Below are positions 52,493 to 60,971 of a stretch of 64,000 nt of DNA, in pieces. A model generated the notes under the pieces. It was not told the origin of the DNA, searched no databases, and was given only the letters and a program-made list of their open reading frames with translations. How positions within the stretch are numbered: position 1 is the first letter of the stretch; each line of letters opens with the position of its first letter. This DNA is from Pseudomonadota bacterium (GTDB lineage: Bacteria; Pseudomonadota; Alphaproteobacteria; Rhodobacterales; Rhodobacteraceae): positions 124,001-188,000 of the forward strand of contig JAIUPC010000004.1 of the NCBI GenBank assembly GCA_020161655.1, given 5' to 3'. The translations under genes were made by a program, and so were the position numbers.

Positions 52493-53512
52493 ATGAAAAC
52501 CACCATGAAATCCACGCTTGCCGGTGTCGCGCTTTTGCTTGGCGCAGGCGCTGCCCATGCCGGCGAACTGACTGTCTACACCGCAATCGAGGCCGAAGAC
52601 CTTGAGCGTTACGCCGCGGCCTTCAATGCCGAATATCCGGACATCAAGATCAACTGGGTGCGCGACTCCACCGGCGTCGTGACGGCGAAGCTACTTGCGG
52701 AAAAGGACAACCCGCAGGCGGACGTCGTCTGGGGCCTCGCCGCAACCTCGCTCCTGATCCTGAAGACCGAAGGCATGCTGGAACCCTACGCGCCGGCCGG
52801 GCTTGAGAACATCAAGGCGGCGTTCAAGGATGGCGACAGTCCGCCCGCCTGGGTCGGAATGGACGCCTGGTCCGCCGCCATCTGCTTCAACACTGTCGAG
52901 GGCGAGAAGAAGGGCCTTATGGCACCCACAAGCTGGGCGGACCTGACCAAGCCGGAATACAAAGGCTCGATCATCATGCCTAACCCGGCCTCCTCGGGCA
53001 CCGGCTATCTCGATGTTTCCAGCTGGTTGCAGATCTTCGGCGAGGAAGAGGGCTGGAAGTTCATGGACGGCCTTCATGAAAACATCGCCGCCTACACCCA
53101 CTCCGGCTCCAAGCCCTGCAAGATGGCGGCTGCCGGTGAAGCGCCGATCGGCATCTCGTTCGAGTTCCGCGCCGCGAAGTCCAAGAAGGACGGTGCACCG
53201 CTGGAGATCGTGTTCCCGACCGAAGGTCTCGGCTGGGACATGGAGGCCTCGGGCATCGTCGCCGGCACCGACAATCCTGAAGACGCGCAAAAGCTGATCG
53301 ACTGGTCGATCTCAAAGGCGGCGATGGAGCAGTACAATGTCGGCTACGCGGTCCTTGCGATGGACGGCGTCGCCAAGGAGGTCGAGTTCCTTCCCGCCGA
53401 CCTCGAATCGAAGCTCATCAAGAACGACTTCGAATGGGCCGCGAACAACCGCGCGAAGATCCTCGACGAATGGACCAAGCGCTACGACTCGAAGTCGGAG
53501 CCGAAGACCTGA
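52493..53512 (+). CDS. aepX: 2-aminoethylphosphonate ABC transporter substrate-binding protein
   Basis: The 339-residue protein has a signal peptide of 23 residues (MKSTLAGVALLLGAGAAHA at its core) and the fold of iron(III)/AEP-type class II binding proteins: GELTVYTAIEAEDLERYAAA, INWVRDSTGVVTAKLLAEKD, VVWGLAATSLLILK, WVGMDAWSAAICFNT, NPASSGTGYLDVSSWLQIFG. The blocks are those of AepX, the AEP-binding protein of the marine AepXVW system. It is followed by a hairpin and then ATPase and fused-permease genes, the AepXVW order, and preceded by AEP-degrading enzymes, which makes the substrate assignment strong. Confidence 0.93.
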   Translation: MKTTMKSTLAGVALLLGAGAAHAGELTVYTAIEAEDLERYAAAFNAEYPDIKINWVRDSTGVVTAKLLAEKDNPQADVVWGLAATSLLILKTEGMLEPYAPAGLENIKAAFKDGDSPPAWVGMDAWSAAICFNTVEGEKKGLMAPTSWADLTKPEYKGSIIMPNPASSGTGYLDVSSWLQIFGEEEGWKFMDGLHENIAAYTHSGSKPCKMAAAGEAPIGISFEFRAAKSKKDGAPLEIVFPTEGLGWDMEASGIVAGTDNPEDAQKLIDWSISKAAMEQYNVGYAVLAMDGVAKEVEFLPADLESKLIKNDFEWAANNRAKILDEWTKRYDSKSEPKT

Positions 53513-53527
53513 AGCCCACACTTCATG

Positions 53528-53555
53528 ACGGGCGCCGCGAAACGCCGGCGCCCGT
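53528..53555 (+). terminator. Hairpin between aepX and aepV, probable attenuator
   Basis: A ten-base perfect stem (ACGGGCGCCG at 53528-53537 with its complement at 53546-53555) encloses an eight-base loop and runs into TTTCAC. It starts 15 bases after the aepX stop and probably lowers expression of the membrane components relative to the binding protein. Confidence 0.65.
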
Positions 53556-53607
53556 TTCACAACCACCGGATGGCAGTGACCTGCCTTCAACCGCAAGGGA
53601 TGTTGTC

Positions 53608-54783
53608 ATGAGGCACGAGAGGCTCGCGGGCGCTCAGGCCATTCCGCCGGAGACCATGCCGATGGATGCGCAAGTAGCGAAGAACGACTATCTGACGATC
53701 GCTGGCCTGTGGAAGAACTTCGGCGACTTCACCGCGCTCAGGGATGTTTCCCTGACGGTGCGCGAGGGCGAGTTCGTCTGCTTCCTCGGGCCATCGGGCT
53801 GCGGCAAGACCACGCTTCTGCGCGCCATCGCCGGGCTTGACCTGCAGACGCGCGGCGAAATCCGGCAAGGTGACAGGGATATCTCCACCCTGCCGCCATC
53901 ACAGCGCGATTACGGCATCGTCTTTCAGTCCTACGCGCTGTTTCCCAACCTGACGATCGAGAAGAACATCGCCTTCGGGCTGGAAAACACCAGGCGCCCG
54001 AAAGCCGAGATTGCCGCCCGCGTGACCGAGCTTCTGCAGCTTGTCGGGCTGCCGGCCCAGGCGAAGAAATACCCCGCCCAGCTTTCCGGTGGCCAGCAGC
54101 AGCGCATCGCACTTGCCCGCGCCATCGCCATCAACCCCGGCCTCCTGCTTCTGGATGAGCCGCTCTCGGCACTTGACGCCAAGGTGCGGGTGCATCTGCG
54201 CCATGAGATCAAGGAATTGCAGCGCAAGCTTGGCGTCACCACCATCATGGTGACGCATGACCAGGAAGAGGCGCTTTCGATGGCCGACCGCATCGTGGTG
54301 ATGAACCACGGCGTGATCGAACAGGTCGGCACCCCGACCGAGGTCTACCGGCATCCGCAGACGCTGTTCGTTGCCGACTTCATCGGCGAAACCAACAAGC
54401 TGCCGGCGAAAGTGGCGGAGGGCGGCAAGATCGCTGTCGGCGACACCGAGTTTCGCTGTGGCCGGCACGGGCTTGCTGTCGGCGCCGAGGCGGTTGCCGT
54501 GATCCGGCCGGTCGACATCATCCCCCATGGCGCCGGTGCGCCTTCGGAAGACATGCCCGCCGGCACGGGCGGGCACGAAAACCTGATCGACGCGCATGTC
54601 GAGGATATCGAGTTTCTCGGTGCCTTCTGGCGGGTACGGCTTTCTGCCGCGCGGCTGGGTGACCGTATCCTTGTCGCCGACTTCTCCATCAACGCCGTGC
54701 GCCGGCTGAACATTGCGCCCGGCGTCGACATGCAGATCGAACTGCCGCAGGAACGCCTGCTCGTCTATCCGAAGGGGGCATGA
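53608..54783 (+). CDS. aepV: 2-aminoethylphosphonate ABC transporter ATPase
   Basis: The 391-residue protein starts at the ATG at 53608, nine bases after AAGGGA; a longer frame overlapping aepX is rejected. It has Walker [12 protein letters not shown] (about 65-75), Q-loop FQSYALFPNL, signature LSGGQQQRIALARAI, Walker [13 protein letters not shown] and the His-switch MVTHD, then a TOBE-like domain (AVGAEAVAVIRPVDIIPH). The sequence is of the iron/phosphonate/spermidine ATPase group. It lies between aepX and the permease gene, with three bases to the latter. Confidence 0.94.
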   Translation: MRHERLAGAQAIPPETMPMDAQVAKNDYLTIAGLWKNFGDFTALRDVSLTVREGEFVCFLGPSGCGKTTLLRAIAGLDLQTRGEIRQGDRDISTLPPSQRDYGIVFQSYALFPNLTIEKNIAFGLENTRRPKAEIAARVTELLQLVGLPAQAKKYPAQLSGGQQQRIALARAIAINPGLLLLDEPLSALDAKVRVHLRHEIKELQRKLGVTTIMVTHDQEEALSMADRIVVMNHGVIEQVGTPTEVYRHPQTLFVADFIGETNKLPAKVAEGGKIAVGDTEFRCGRHGLAVGAEAVAVIRPVDIIPHGAGAPSEDMPAGTGGHENLIDAHVEDIEFLGAFWRVRLSAARLGDRILVADFSINAVRRLNIAPGVDMQIELPQERLLVYPKGA

Positions 54784-54786
54784 GGG

Positions 54787-56793
54787 ATGGCTGCCACCGA
54801 TGCCGTATTGCCGCCGGGCCGCCCGCTCCGCATGAAGCTGGACCGTGACGCCTGGACCAAGCGCGCCGTGATGATCGTCATCGGCCTTTACCTCGTCGCG
54901 GCACTTGCCCTGCCGCTTTACACGATGATGTCGAAATCCTTCACCACCTACCGGTTCGACCTCACGCGCTATGAGTTTCAGGTGGATGACGGCGCCGGAA
55001 ACTGGGGGCCGGTGGTCTCAGCGCAGGCGCTGAACGACCAGCTTGGCGTCTTTGCCGCCGACGATCTCCGCGCCAGTTCCGACAGCCGGCTGGCCCCGAC
55101 CAAGCTTTTTCCCGACTTCAGTTTCCGCTCGCCAGTGAAGTACCGCATCCGCGGGTTGGGCAACGCGCCGTTCCTCGTCGGCCTCGACCTGAAGCGCGGC
55201 GGCGACTGGGTGGAGCTTGATTCCAACACCTTCCGCCGGGTGAATTTCCGCCCCGTCACCGCCCGCGGCCTCGGCAACTACATCACCTATTTCTCAAGCC
55301 CGACGCTCGTTGGCTCCATCGCCAATTCGCTGACCATCGCCGTCATCTCCACCATCGTGACGATCGGCGTGGCCTTCGGCGTCGCCTATGCGCTCAGCCG
55401 CTCGGCGATGCCCTTCAAGGGGTTCTTCCGGCTGGCGATGGTGCTGCCGATCCTCGTGCCCTCGCTCTTGCCGGGCATCGCGCTGATCTATCTTTTCGGC
55501 AATCAGGGCTTTCTGAAGGACTGGCTCTTCGGCGCCTCGATCTATGGGCCGTTGGGCATCGTCATCGGCTCGGTCTTCTTCACCCTGCCCCATGCGCTCA
55601 TCATCATCTCGACGGCGCTGTCGATCTCGGACCAGCGCCATTACGAGGCGGCGGAGTCGCTCCGCGCCTCGGGCTGGCGCACCTTCTGGACGGTCACGGT
55701 GCCGGGGGCGCGCTATGGTCTCATCTCAGCGGCCTTCGTCGTGTTCACGCTGGTCATCACCGATTTCGGCCTGCCGAAGGTGGTCGGCGGCCAGTACAAC
55801 GTGCTTGCCGTCGACATCTACAAGCAGGTCATCGGCCAGCAGAACTTCGAGATGGGGGCGGTCGTCTCGGTGGTGCTCCTGATTCCGGCGATCTTCGCCT
55901 TCGTCGTCGACCGCATGGTCACAAGGCGGCAGGTGTCGCTACTGTCGGCGCGGTCGGTGCCTTACCAGCCCAAGGCCAACCGCCGGGCCGATACGATCGC
56001 CTTCCTCTGGTGCGCGCTGACGGCGATCTTCGTCATCGGCATCCTCGCCACCTGCCAGTTCGCGGCGCTGGTGAAGTTCTGGCCCTATGACCTGACGCTG
56101 AGCCTGAAGAACTATGCCTTCAACCGCATGGATGGTGGCGGTTGGGCCTCCTACGGCAATTCGCTCACGCTGGCGTCGGCCACTGCGATTGCCGGCGCGG
56201 TCATCGTCTTTGCCGGGGCCTACATGGTCGAAAAGACCGAAGGCTTCGCGGCGGGGCGCAACCTTTTCCACTTCCTCGCAATGCTGCCGATGGCGGTGCC
56301 GGGGCTGGTGCTGGGGCTCGCCTACATCTTCTTCTTCAACGACCCATCGAACCCCTTGAATTCCATCTACGGCACGATGGCGATCCTCGTCATCTGCACC
56401 GTCACCCACTTCTACACGGTGGCGCATCTGACGGCGCTGACCGCGCTGAAACAGATGGACCGGGAGTTCGAGCCGGTCGCCGCATCGCTGCACCAGCCTT
56501 TCCACAAGCTCTTCTTCCGGGTCACGCTGCCGGTCTGCCTGCCGGCGGTGCTCGACATCTTCATCTATCTCTTCGTCAATGCGATGACGACGGTCTCGGC
56601 GGTGGTGTTCCTTTATTCGGCGCATACGCAGCTGGCTTCGGTCGCCGTGCTCAACATGGACGACGCGGGCGATGTCGCGCCGGCGGCGGCGATGGGGATG
56701 ATGATCTTCTACACCAACGTCGCCGCACGCCTGATCCATGCCGCCGTATCGCGGGGTCTTCTGGCGAAAACGCAAGCCTGGCGCGTGCGCTGA
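54787..56793 (+). CDS. aepW: 2-aminoethylphosphonate ABC transporter permease, two fused permease domains
   Basis: The 668-residue protein holds two permease modules of six helices each, so one chain makes the whole channel. The two EAA loops are YEAAESLRASGWRTFWTVTV (about residue 285) and FEPVAASLHQPFHKLFFRVT (about 560). A periplasmic insertion of about 100 residues (roughly 60-165) with charged and aromatic residues lies after the first helix. This fused form is typical of AepW and FbpB-type permeases. It ends only nine bases from the stop of the converging kduD gene. Confidence 0.94.
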   Translation: MAATDAVLPPGRPLRMKLDRDAWTKRAVMIVIGLYLVAALALPLYTMMSKSFTTYRFDLTRYEFQVDDGAGNWGPVVSAQALNDQLGVFAADDLRASSDSRLAPTKLFPDFSFRSPVKYRIRGLGNAPFLVGLDLKRGGDWVELDSNTFRRVNFRPVTARGLGNYITYFSSPTLVGSIANSLTIAVISTIVTIGVAFGVAYALSRSAMPFKGFFRLAMVLPILVPSLLPGIALIYLFGNQGFLKDWLFGASIYGPLGIVIGSVFFTLPHALIIISTALSISDQRHYEAAESLRASGWRTFWTVTVPGARYGLISAAFVVFTLVITDFGLPKVVGGQYNVLAVDIYKQVIGQQNFEMGAVVSVVLLIPAIFAFVVDRMVTRRQVSLLSARSVPYQPKANRRADTIAFLWCALTAIFVIGILATCQFAALVKFWPYDLTLSLKNYAFNRMDGGGWASYGNSLTLASATAIAGAVIVFAGAYMVEKTEGFAAGRNLFHFLAMLPMAVPGLVLGLAYIFFFNDPSNPLNSIYGTMAILVICTVTHFYTVAHLTALTALKQMDREFEPVAASLHQPFHKLFFRVTLPVCLPAVLDIFIYLFVNAMTTVSAVVFLYSAHTQLASVAVLNMDDAGDVAPAAAMGMMIFYTNVAARLIHAAVSRGLLAKTQAWRVR

Positions 56794-56802
56794 GACGCTG
56801 GC

Positions 56803-57543
56803 CTAACGTGCCATCCAGCCGCCATCGACATTGATGATGGCGCCGTGAAGATAGGCGGCGGCGGGGGCGCAGAGGAAGACGGCGGTACCGGCGATGTCTT
56901 CGGCGCGGCCCCAGCGGCCGGCGGGGATGCGGTCGAGGATGGCGCGGTTGCGGGCCTCGTCAGCGCGCAGCGCCTCGGTGTTGCTGGTCTCGATATAGCC
57001 CGGCGCAATGGCGTTGACGTTGATGCCCTTGGCCGCCCATTCATTCGCCATCAGCTTCGTCAGCCCGGCCACGCCATGCTTGCTGGCGGTATAGCTCGGC
57101 ACCCGGATGCCGCCTTGAAAGGACAAAAGCGAAGCGATGTTGACGATGCTGCCCGGCGCACCGCGCGCAAGGCAAGCCCGGGCGAAGGCCTGACAGGTGA
57201 AGAACAGCGCCTTCAGGTTCACGTCGATCACGTCGTCCCAGTCGGCCTCGGTGAAATCGACAGAGTCGGCGCGGCGGATGATGCCGGCGTTGTTGACGAG
57301 GATGTCGAAACCGGCGCCGGCGAAGACATCGCGCGCCGCCATCGGGTCGGCGAAATCGAGCGTCAGGTAACTGCCCCTGCCGCCCGCAGCGGCGATCAGC
57401 GCCAGCGTCTCGTCGCAGTCACGCCGGGCGGCTGAGATCACCTCGGCCCCGGCCTTGGCGAGCCCGAGGGCGATGGCCTGACCAAGCCCGGTGTTCGCGC
57501 CGGTCACCAGCGCCTTGCGGCCTTCAAGCGAAAACGGGTTCAC
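56803..57543 (-). CDS. kduD: 2-dehydro-3-deoxy-D-gluconate 5-dehydrogenase (KduD)
   Basis: KduD reduces 2,5-diketo-3-deoxygluconate to 2-keto-3-deoxygluconate with NADH. The 246-residue SDR begins NPFSLEGRKALVTGANTGLG, the usual KduD start, with NNAG (84-87), Ser138 and the YTASK pair Tyr151/Lys155, and ends GAIINVDGGWMAR as KduD does. It starts at a GTG that overlaps the kduI stop (GTGA) seven bases after GGAGG. With kduI it brings unsaturated uronates into the 2-keto-3-deoxygluconate route; the kinase and aldolase for the next steps are not in the window. Confidence 0.94.
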   Translation of the reverse strand: MNPFSLEGRKALVTGANTGLGQAIALGLAKAGAEVISAARRDCDETLALIAAAGGRGSYLTLDFADPMAARDVFAGAGFDILVNNAGIIRRADSVDFTEADWDDVIDVNLKALFFTCQAFARACLARGAPGSIVNIASLLSFQGGIRVPSYTASKHGVAGLTKLMANEWAAKGINVNAIAPGYIETSNTEALRADEARNRAILDRIPAGRWGRAEDIAGTAVFLCAPAAAYLHGAIINVDGGWMAR

Positions 57544-58364
57544 CGCAGATCCTCCGGTTGGATGAAGTCCATGTCGGTATAGTCGACATTGTCGCCGGCC
57601 ATGGCCCAGATGAAGGTATAGCAGCCGATCCCGGCGCCGGAATGGATCGACCAGGGCGGCGAGATCGCTCCTTCCTCATTGCCGATGAAAAGGTGCCGGG
57701 TTTCCTGCGGTTCGCCCATCAGGTGCAGGACGCGGGCCTGCGGCTCCATCCCGAAGTAAAGGTAGGCCTCCATCCGCCGGTCATGGATGTGGCTCGGGAT
57801 CGTGTTCCAGACCGAGCCTTCCTCAAGCATGGTATAGCCAAGGATGAGCTGGCAGCTTTCCATCACCAGAGGGTGGATGAACTGGTTGATGGTGCGCTTG
57901 TTGGAGGTTTCCGCCGCGCCCAGCTTCACCTCCTTGCTGTCGGCCGGCCGGATCAGCCGGTTGGGGCAGGTCCGATGCGCGGGCGTTGAAGTCTGGTAGA
58001 AGCGGCCATCGCCTGCGAAAGTGACCGGCCCCGCGCCCATGCCGAGGTAGAGGACATCGCCGCGGTTGAGCGTGAAGGTCTCGCCACCGGCGCTGACGGA
58101 GCCGGTCGCGCCGATATTCACGATGCCCATCTCGCGCCGGTCGAGAAAACCGGGGGTCTTCGTCTCGGCCACCTGATCGAGCGTCAGGCTGCCGCCGGCG
58201 GGCACCGCGCCGCCCATCACGAAGCGGTCGTAATGGGTGTAGATGAGGCGGATCTCTCCATCGGCGAAGAGGTCGTCGGCAAGGAAGTTTGCGCGGAGGG
58301 TCTCGGTATCCATCGCCTTCGCATGGGCGGGATGGACGGCGTGGCGGGTTTCGACATGGAGCAT
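57540..58364 (-). CDS. kduI: 5-dehydro-4-deoxy-D-glucuronate isomerase (KduI)
   Basis: KduI isomerises 4-deoxy-L-threo-5-hexosulose uronate, the open form of the unsaturated uronic acid released by GH88 enzymes, to 2,5-diketo-3-deoxygluconate. The 274-residue cupin has the zinc ligands His192, His194 and Glu199 (IPSHIHDRRMEAYLYF) and His241 (PPWSIHSGAG). Other KduI blocks are RREMGIVNIG and HPLVMESCQLILGYTMLEEG. The ATG follows AAAGGA. The sulfatase gene lies 81 bp upstream on the same strand. Confidence 0.96.
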   Translation of the reverse strand: MLHVETRHAVHPAHAKAMDTETLRANFLADDLFADGEIRLIYTHYDRFVMGGAVPAGGSLTLDQVAETKTPGFLDRREMGIVNIGATGSVSAGGETFTLNRGDVLYLGMGAGPVTFAGDGRFYQTSTPAHRTCPNRLIRPADSKEVKLGAAETSNKRTINQFIHPLVMESCQLILGYTMLEEGSVWNTIPSHIHDRRMEAYLYFGMEPQARVLHLMGEPQETRHLFIGNEEGAISPPWSIHSGAGIGCYTFIWAMAGDNVDYTDMDFIQPEDLR

Positions 58365-58445
58365 GTCGGGGTCCTTTCAAAGTGCGGCGGCCAGCCCGGT
58401 GCCGCGAGGGCGGCATCGGTTCGGGCGGGCCGGTGGGTCTGGCGT

Positions 58446-59864
58446 CTAGGCGGCGGGGGCGGCGGCGAGGCCGGTCAGGAAGGCGTCGAGATCGGGTTTC
58501 CCGAGCCGCAGGTGATCGTTGGTCGCATGCATATGGGCGCTGAGGAGGCCGAGAAGCTCTGCGGCAAGCGCGGGGTCGTCGGCGATCAGGTTCCTCTCCT
58601 CCTCAGGGTCGGTGTCGAGGCGGTAAAGTTCGAAGAACACCTCATCCTTGAACGTATCGACGATGAGCTTGTCCTGCCCGCGGATCACCGCGCGCGAGAA
58701 ATTCCCGAGGCTGCCGTTGCCATCGTACTGGACGAAGACCGGGCGCTCGTCGGCCTCAAAAAGGTTGCGGCCGGGCAGGCCCGCGGGCCGGTCGATCCCG
58801 AGAAGGTCGCAAAGCGTCGGCAGCACGTCGATGTGGCTGACCGTCGCCGGGTCCACGCCGGGCCTGCCGCCTGGGTGCTTCAGGCTGACCGGCGTGCGGA
58901 TCGCCTCTTCATACATGCACATCTTCTGGAACAGCCGGTGCGAGCCCAGCATCTCACCATGGTCCGAGGTGAAGAGGATCACCGCATCGTCGTAAAGGCC
59001 TTCGGATTTCAGCCGGTCCACGATCCGACCGACGCAATGGTCAAGAAGCCGCACCAGCCCGGCATAGACGCGCCAGACCTCCTGCCACGCCGCGCGGTCA
59101 TAGCGGGCGCCGATGAAGCCGGTCAGGTTGTGAAGCTGTAGGGGGCTTTGGCCGGCGCTCCACTGCCCGACATTGCGCGGCATCTCGATGTCGCGGACTT
59201 CTGAAAACCACGGCTCGGGGATCTGGAAAGGCGGATGCGGGGCAAGGAACATGGCGCTGAGGAAAAGCGGCTTTGTGCGGTCGCGCCGGTCGATCGCGTC
59301 AAGCGTCGTCTGCAGGATATGGCCGTCGAAAAAGCTGTCGAAGCCCGGCTCATAGCGCCCCGTCGCCGGGGTGGAGCCGCTGCCGAGCGCGGTGCGCGTG
59401 CCCGAGACAAGCTCCGGCAGGTCGGCGCGGAAGGCCGGGCCGCCCGGCGCAGGGAGGCCGCGCGCGGCGAGGGCGGCGGGATAGGTATCTTCAAGCGTGA
59501 CCCAATGGGTGGCGCTTCCGGCGCGGCGTTCCAGCGGCGGGTCATAGCTCAGGTGCTGCTTGCCGGTATGCCAGCCGTTCCAATCCCCGGCCATGAGGTC
59601 ATAGAGGTTCGGCGTACCTTCGGCGAAGATGCCATGGTCGCGGTCCGCCTCGACCCAGGGGTTGATGCGGCAGCCGGTCTGGTTCGGATAGCGCCCGGTG
59701 AAGAAGGCCCCGCGCGACGGCATGCAGAGCGGCGAGGCGCAGTAGGCGTTCGGAAAGACGGTGCTTTCGGCGGCCAGTGCCGCGATATGGGGCGTATGGT
59801 CAGGCCCGATCAGGTCATGGCGCAGCTGGTCGGCCATGATGACGACAAGATGCGGGCGGGTCAT
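58446..59864 (-). CDS. Formylglycine-dependent sulfatase
   Basis: The 472-residue protein is a type I sulfatase with the maturation motif CMPSR at residues 47-51 (SPLCMPSRGAFFTGRYPN), where Cys47 must be turned into formylglycine. Metal-site blocks are VVIMADQLRHD (7-17) and ILFTSDHGEMLGSH (about 305-318). No signal peptide is visible, so desulfation should occur in the cytosol after import of an oligosaccharide. The gene overlaps the lacI-type gene by four bases and is part of the kdu operon, so the likely substrate is a sulfated uronic-acid-containing sugar from a glycosaminoglycan or algal polysaccharide. No maturase gene is seen in the window. Confidence 0.93.
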   Translation of the reverse strand: MTRPHLVVIMADQLRHDLIGPDHTPHIAALAAESTVFPNAYCASPLCMPSRGAFFTGRYPNQTGCRINPWVEADRDHGIFAEGTPNLYDLMAGDWNGWHTGKQHLSYDPPLERRAGSATHWVTLEDTYPAALAARGLPAPGGPAFRADLPELVSGTRTALGSGSTPATGRYEPGFDSFFDGHILQTTLDAIDRRDRTKPLFLSAMFLAPHPPFQIPEPWFSEVRDIEMPRNVGQWSAGQSPLQLHNLTGFIGARYDRAAWQEVWRVYAGLVRLLDHCVGRIVDRLKSEGLYDDAVILFTSDHGEMLGSHRLFQKMCMYEEAIRTPVSLKHPGGRPGVDPATVSHIDVLPTLCDLLGIDRPAGLPGRNLFEADERPVFVQYDGNGSLGNFSRAVIRGQDKLIVDTFKDEVFFELYRLDTDPEEERNLIADDPALAAELLGLLSAHMHATNDHLRLGKPDLDAFLTGLAAAPAA

Positions 59865-60922
59865 GGCTTTCGGGGCGCTGCGATGGTGGCGCGGGTGACA
59901 AGCTCCACCCCCATGTTCATGCGCACGGTGCCGCGCGCGGCGTTGGTGCCGCGCGCGGCGTTGGTGATGCGCGCGAGAAGAAGCGTGGCCCCGGCGCGGC
60001 CAAGCTCTGCCCGGTCGATACGCATCGTGGTCAGGGGCGGGCGGGAACTGCCCGACAGCGCCACATCGTCGATGCCGATGATCGAGAAATCATCGGGGAC
60101 CGCGAAGCCCACGGACTGGAGCCCCTGCATCACGCCGAAGGCCACCATGTCGGAGCTGCAGAAGAACGCGGTCACGTCCAGAAGCCGCCCGGCCTTGTGC
60201 GCGGCGATGACGGCGGCGCGGCCTTGCGTTTCGTCGAACCCCATCTCGCCCAGGTTCAGGACATGGCGCGCCGGGTCGAAGCCGAGGCCCGCCTCGGTCA
60301 TGGCGGTGCCGAAGCCTTCCAGCCGGCGCTGCATGGTCAGGCGGTGGGGCAGGGTGACATGCATGATGTTGCGATGGCCGGCGGCCAGAAGCTGCTGGGT
60401 CGCGAGCCAGCCCGCCGACCAGTTGTCAGGGAGCACGCAGTCAATCCGCATCGACCGGTCCATGCCGTTGATAAGCACCGCCGGCACGCCGGCATCGGCG
60501 ATGCGGGCGACAAGCCCGGTATCGTCAAGGCCGATGGCGATGACCGCGCCGCTGTCGGGATCGGCGAGGATATCGTCGATCTCGGCCTCGCCGCCCTCGT
60601 TCGACGGCGTGACGAGCCGCACCTCGACCGAAAGGCCGCCCGCTGCGCATTCCTCAAGCACGCCCTTGATGATGTCTTCGTAAAAGAGCGAATCCGAATA
60701 ATGCGCTGCGGGAATGACGATGGCGGCAGAGCCGACGCCCGCGCGCTGGAAGGCCCTGGCGGAGCGGCCCTGATAGCCAAGCCGGTCGGCGGCGGCCAGC
60801 ACGCGCTGACGGTTCTCCTCGCTGACGCCGCCGCGGTTGTTCAGGACCTTCGAGGCGGCGGCGACGGAAACGCCCGCCGCTTCGGCAATGTCGCGCAGGG
60901 TGGCGGTATGGGTGTCGGACAT
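59861..60922 (-). CDS. LacI-family transcriptional regulator of the uronide locus
   Basis: The 353-residue protein has the LacI N-terminal helix-turn-helix and hinge (TLRDIAEAAGVSVAAASKVL, residues 8-27, then RVLAAADRLGYQG) and a periplasmic-binding-protein-like sugar domain (AIVIPAAHYSDSLFYEDIIK, DDFSIIGIDDVALS). It lies between the GH88 gene and the sulfatase gene in one operon and probably represses that operon and the divergent importer. Near the C-terminus it contains a six-residue duplication (TNAARG twice) caused by a tandem 18-bp repeat. Confidence 0.94.
   Translation of the reverse strand: MSDTHTATLRDIAEAAGVSVAAASKVLNNRGGVSEENRQRVLAAADRLGYQGRSARAFQRAGVGSAAIVIPAAHYSDSLFYEDIIKGVLEECAAGGLSVEVRLVTPSNEGGEAEIDDILADPDSGAVIAIGLDDTGLVARIADAGVPAVLINGMDRSMRIDCVLPDNWSAGWLATQQLLAAGHRNIMHVTLPHRLTMQRRLEGFGTAMTEAGLGFDPARHVLNLGEMGFDETQGRAAVIAAHKAGRLLDVTAFFCSSDMVAFGVMQGLQSVGFAVPDDFSIIGIDDVALSGSSRPPLTTMRIDRAELGRAGATLLLARITNAARGTNAARGTVRMNMGVELVTRATIAAPRKP
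59930..59965. repeat. Tandem 18-bp duplication inside the lacI-type gene
   Basis: Two perfect copies of an 18-bp unit (59930-59947 and 59948-59965) lie head to tail in frame, duplicating the peptide TNAARG. Such a repeat can expand or contract by slippage without breaking the frame. Confidence 0.9.
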
Positions 60923-60971
60923 GGGGTTCCTCGGCGAGATGGGTCAACTGTTACCTGCTGGCGGGCGGCGC

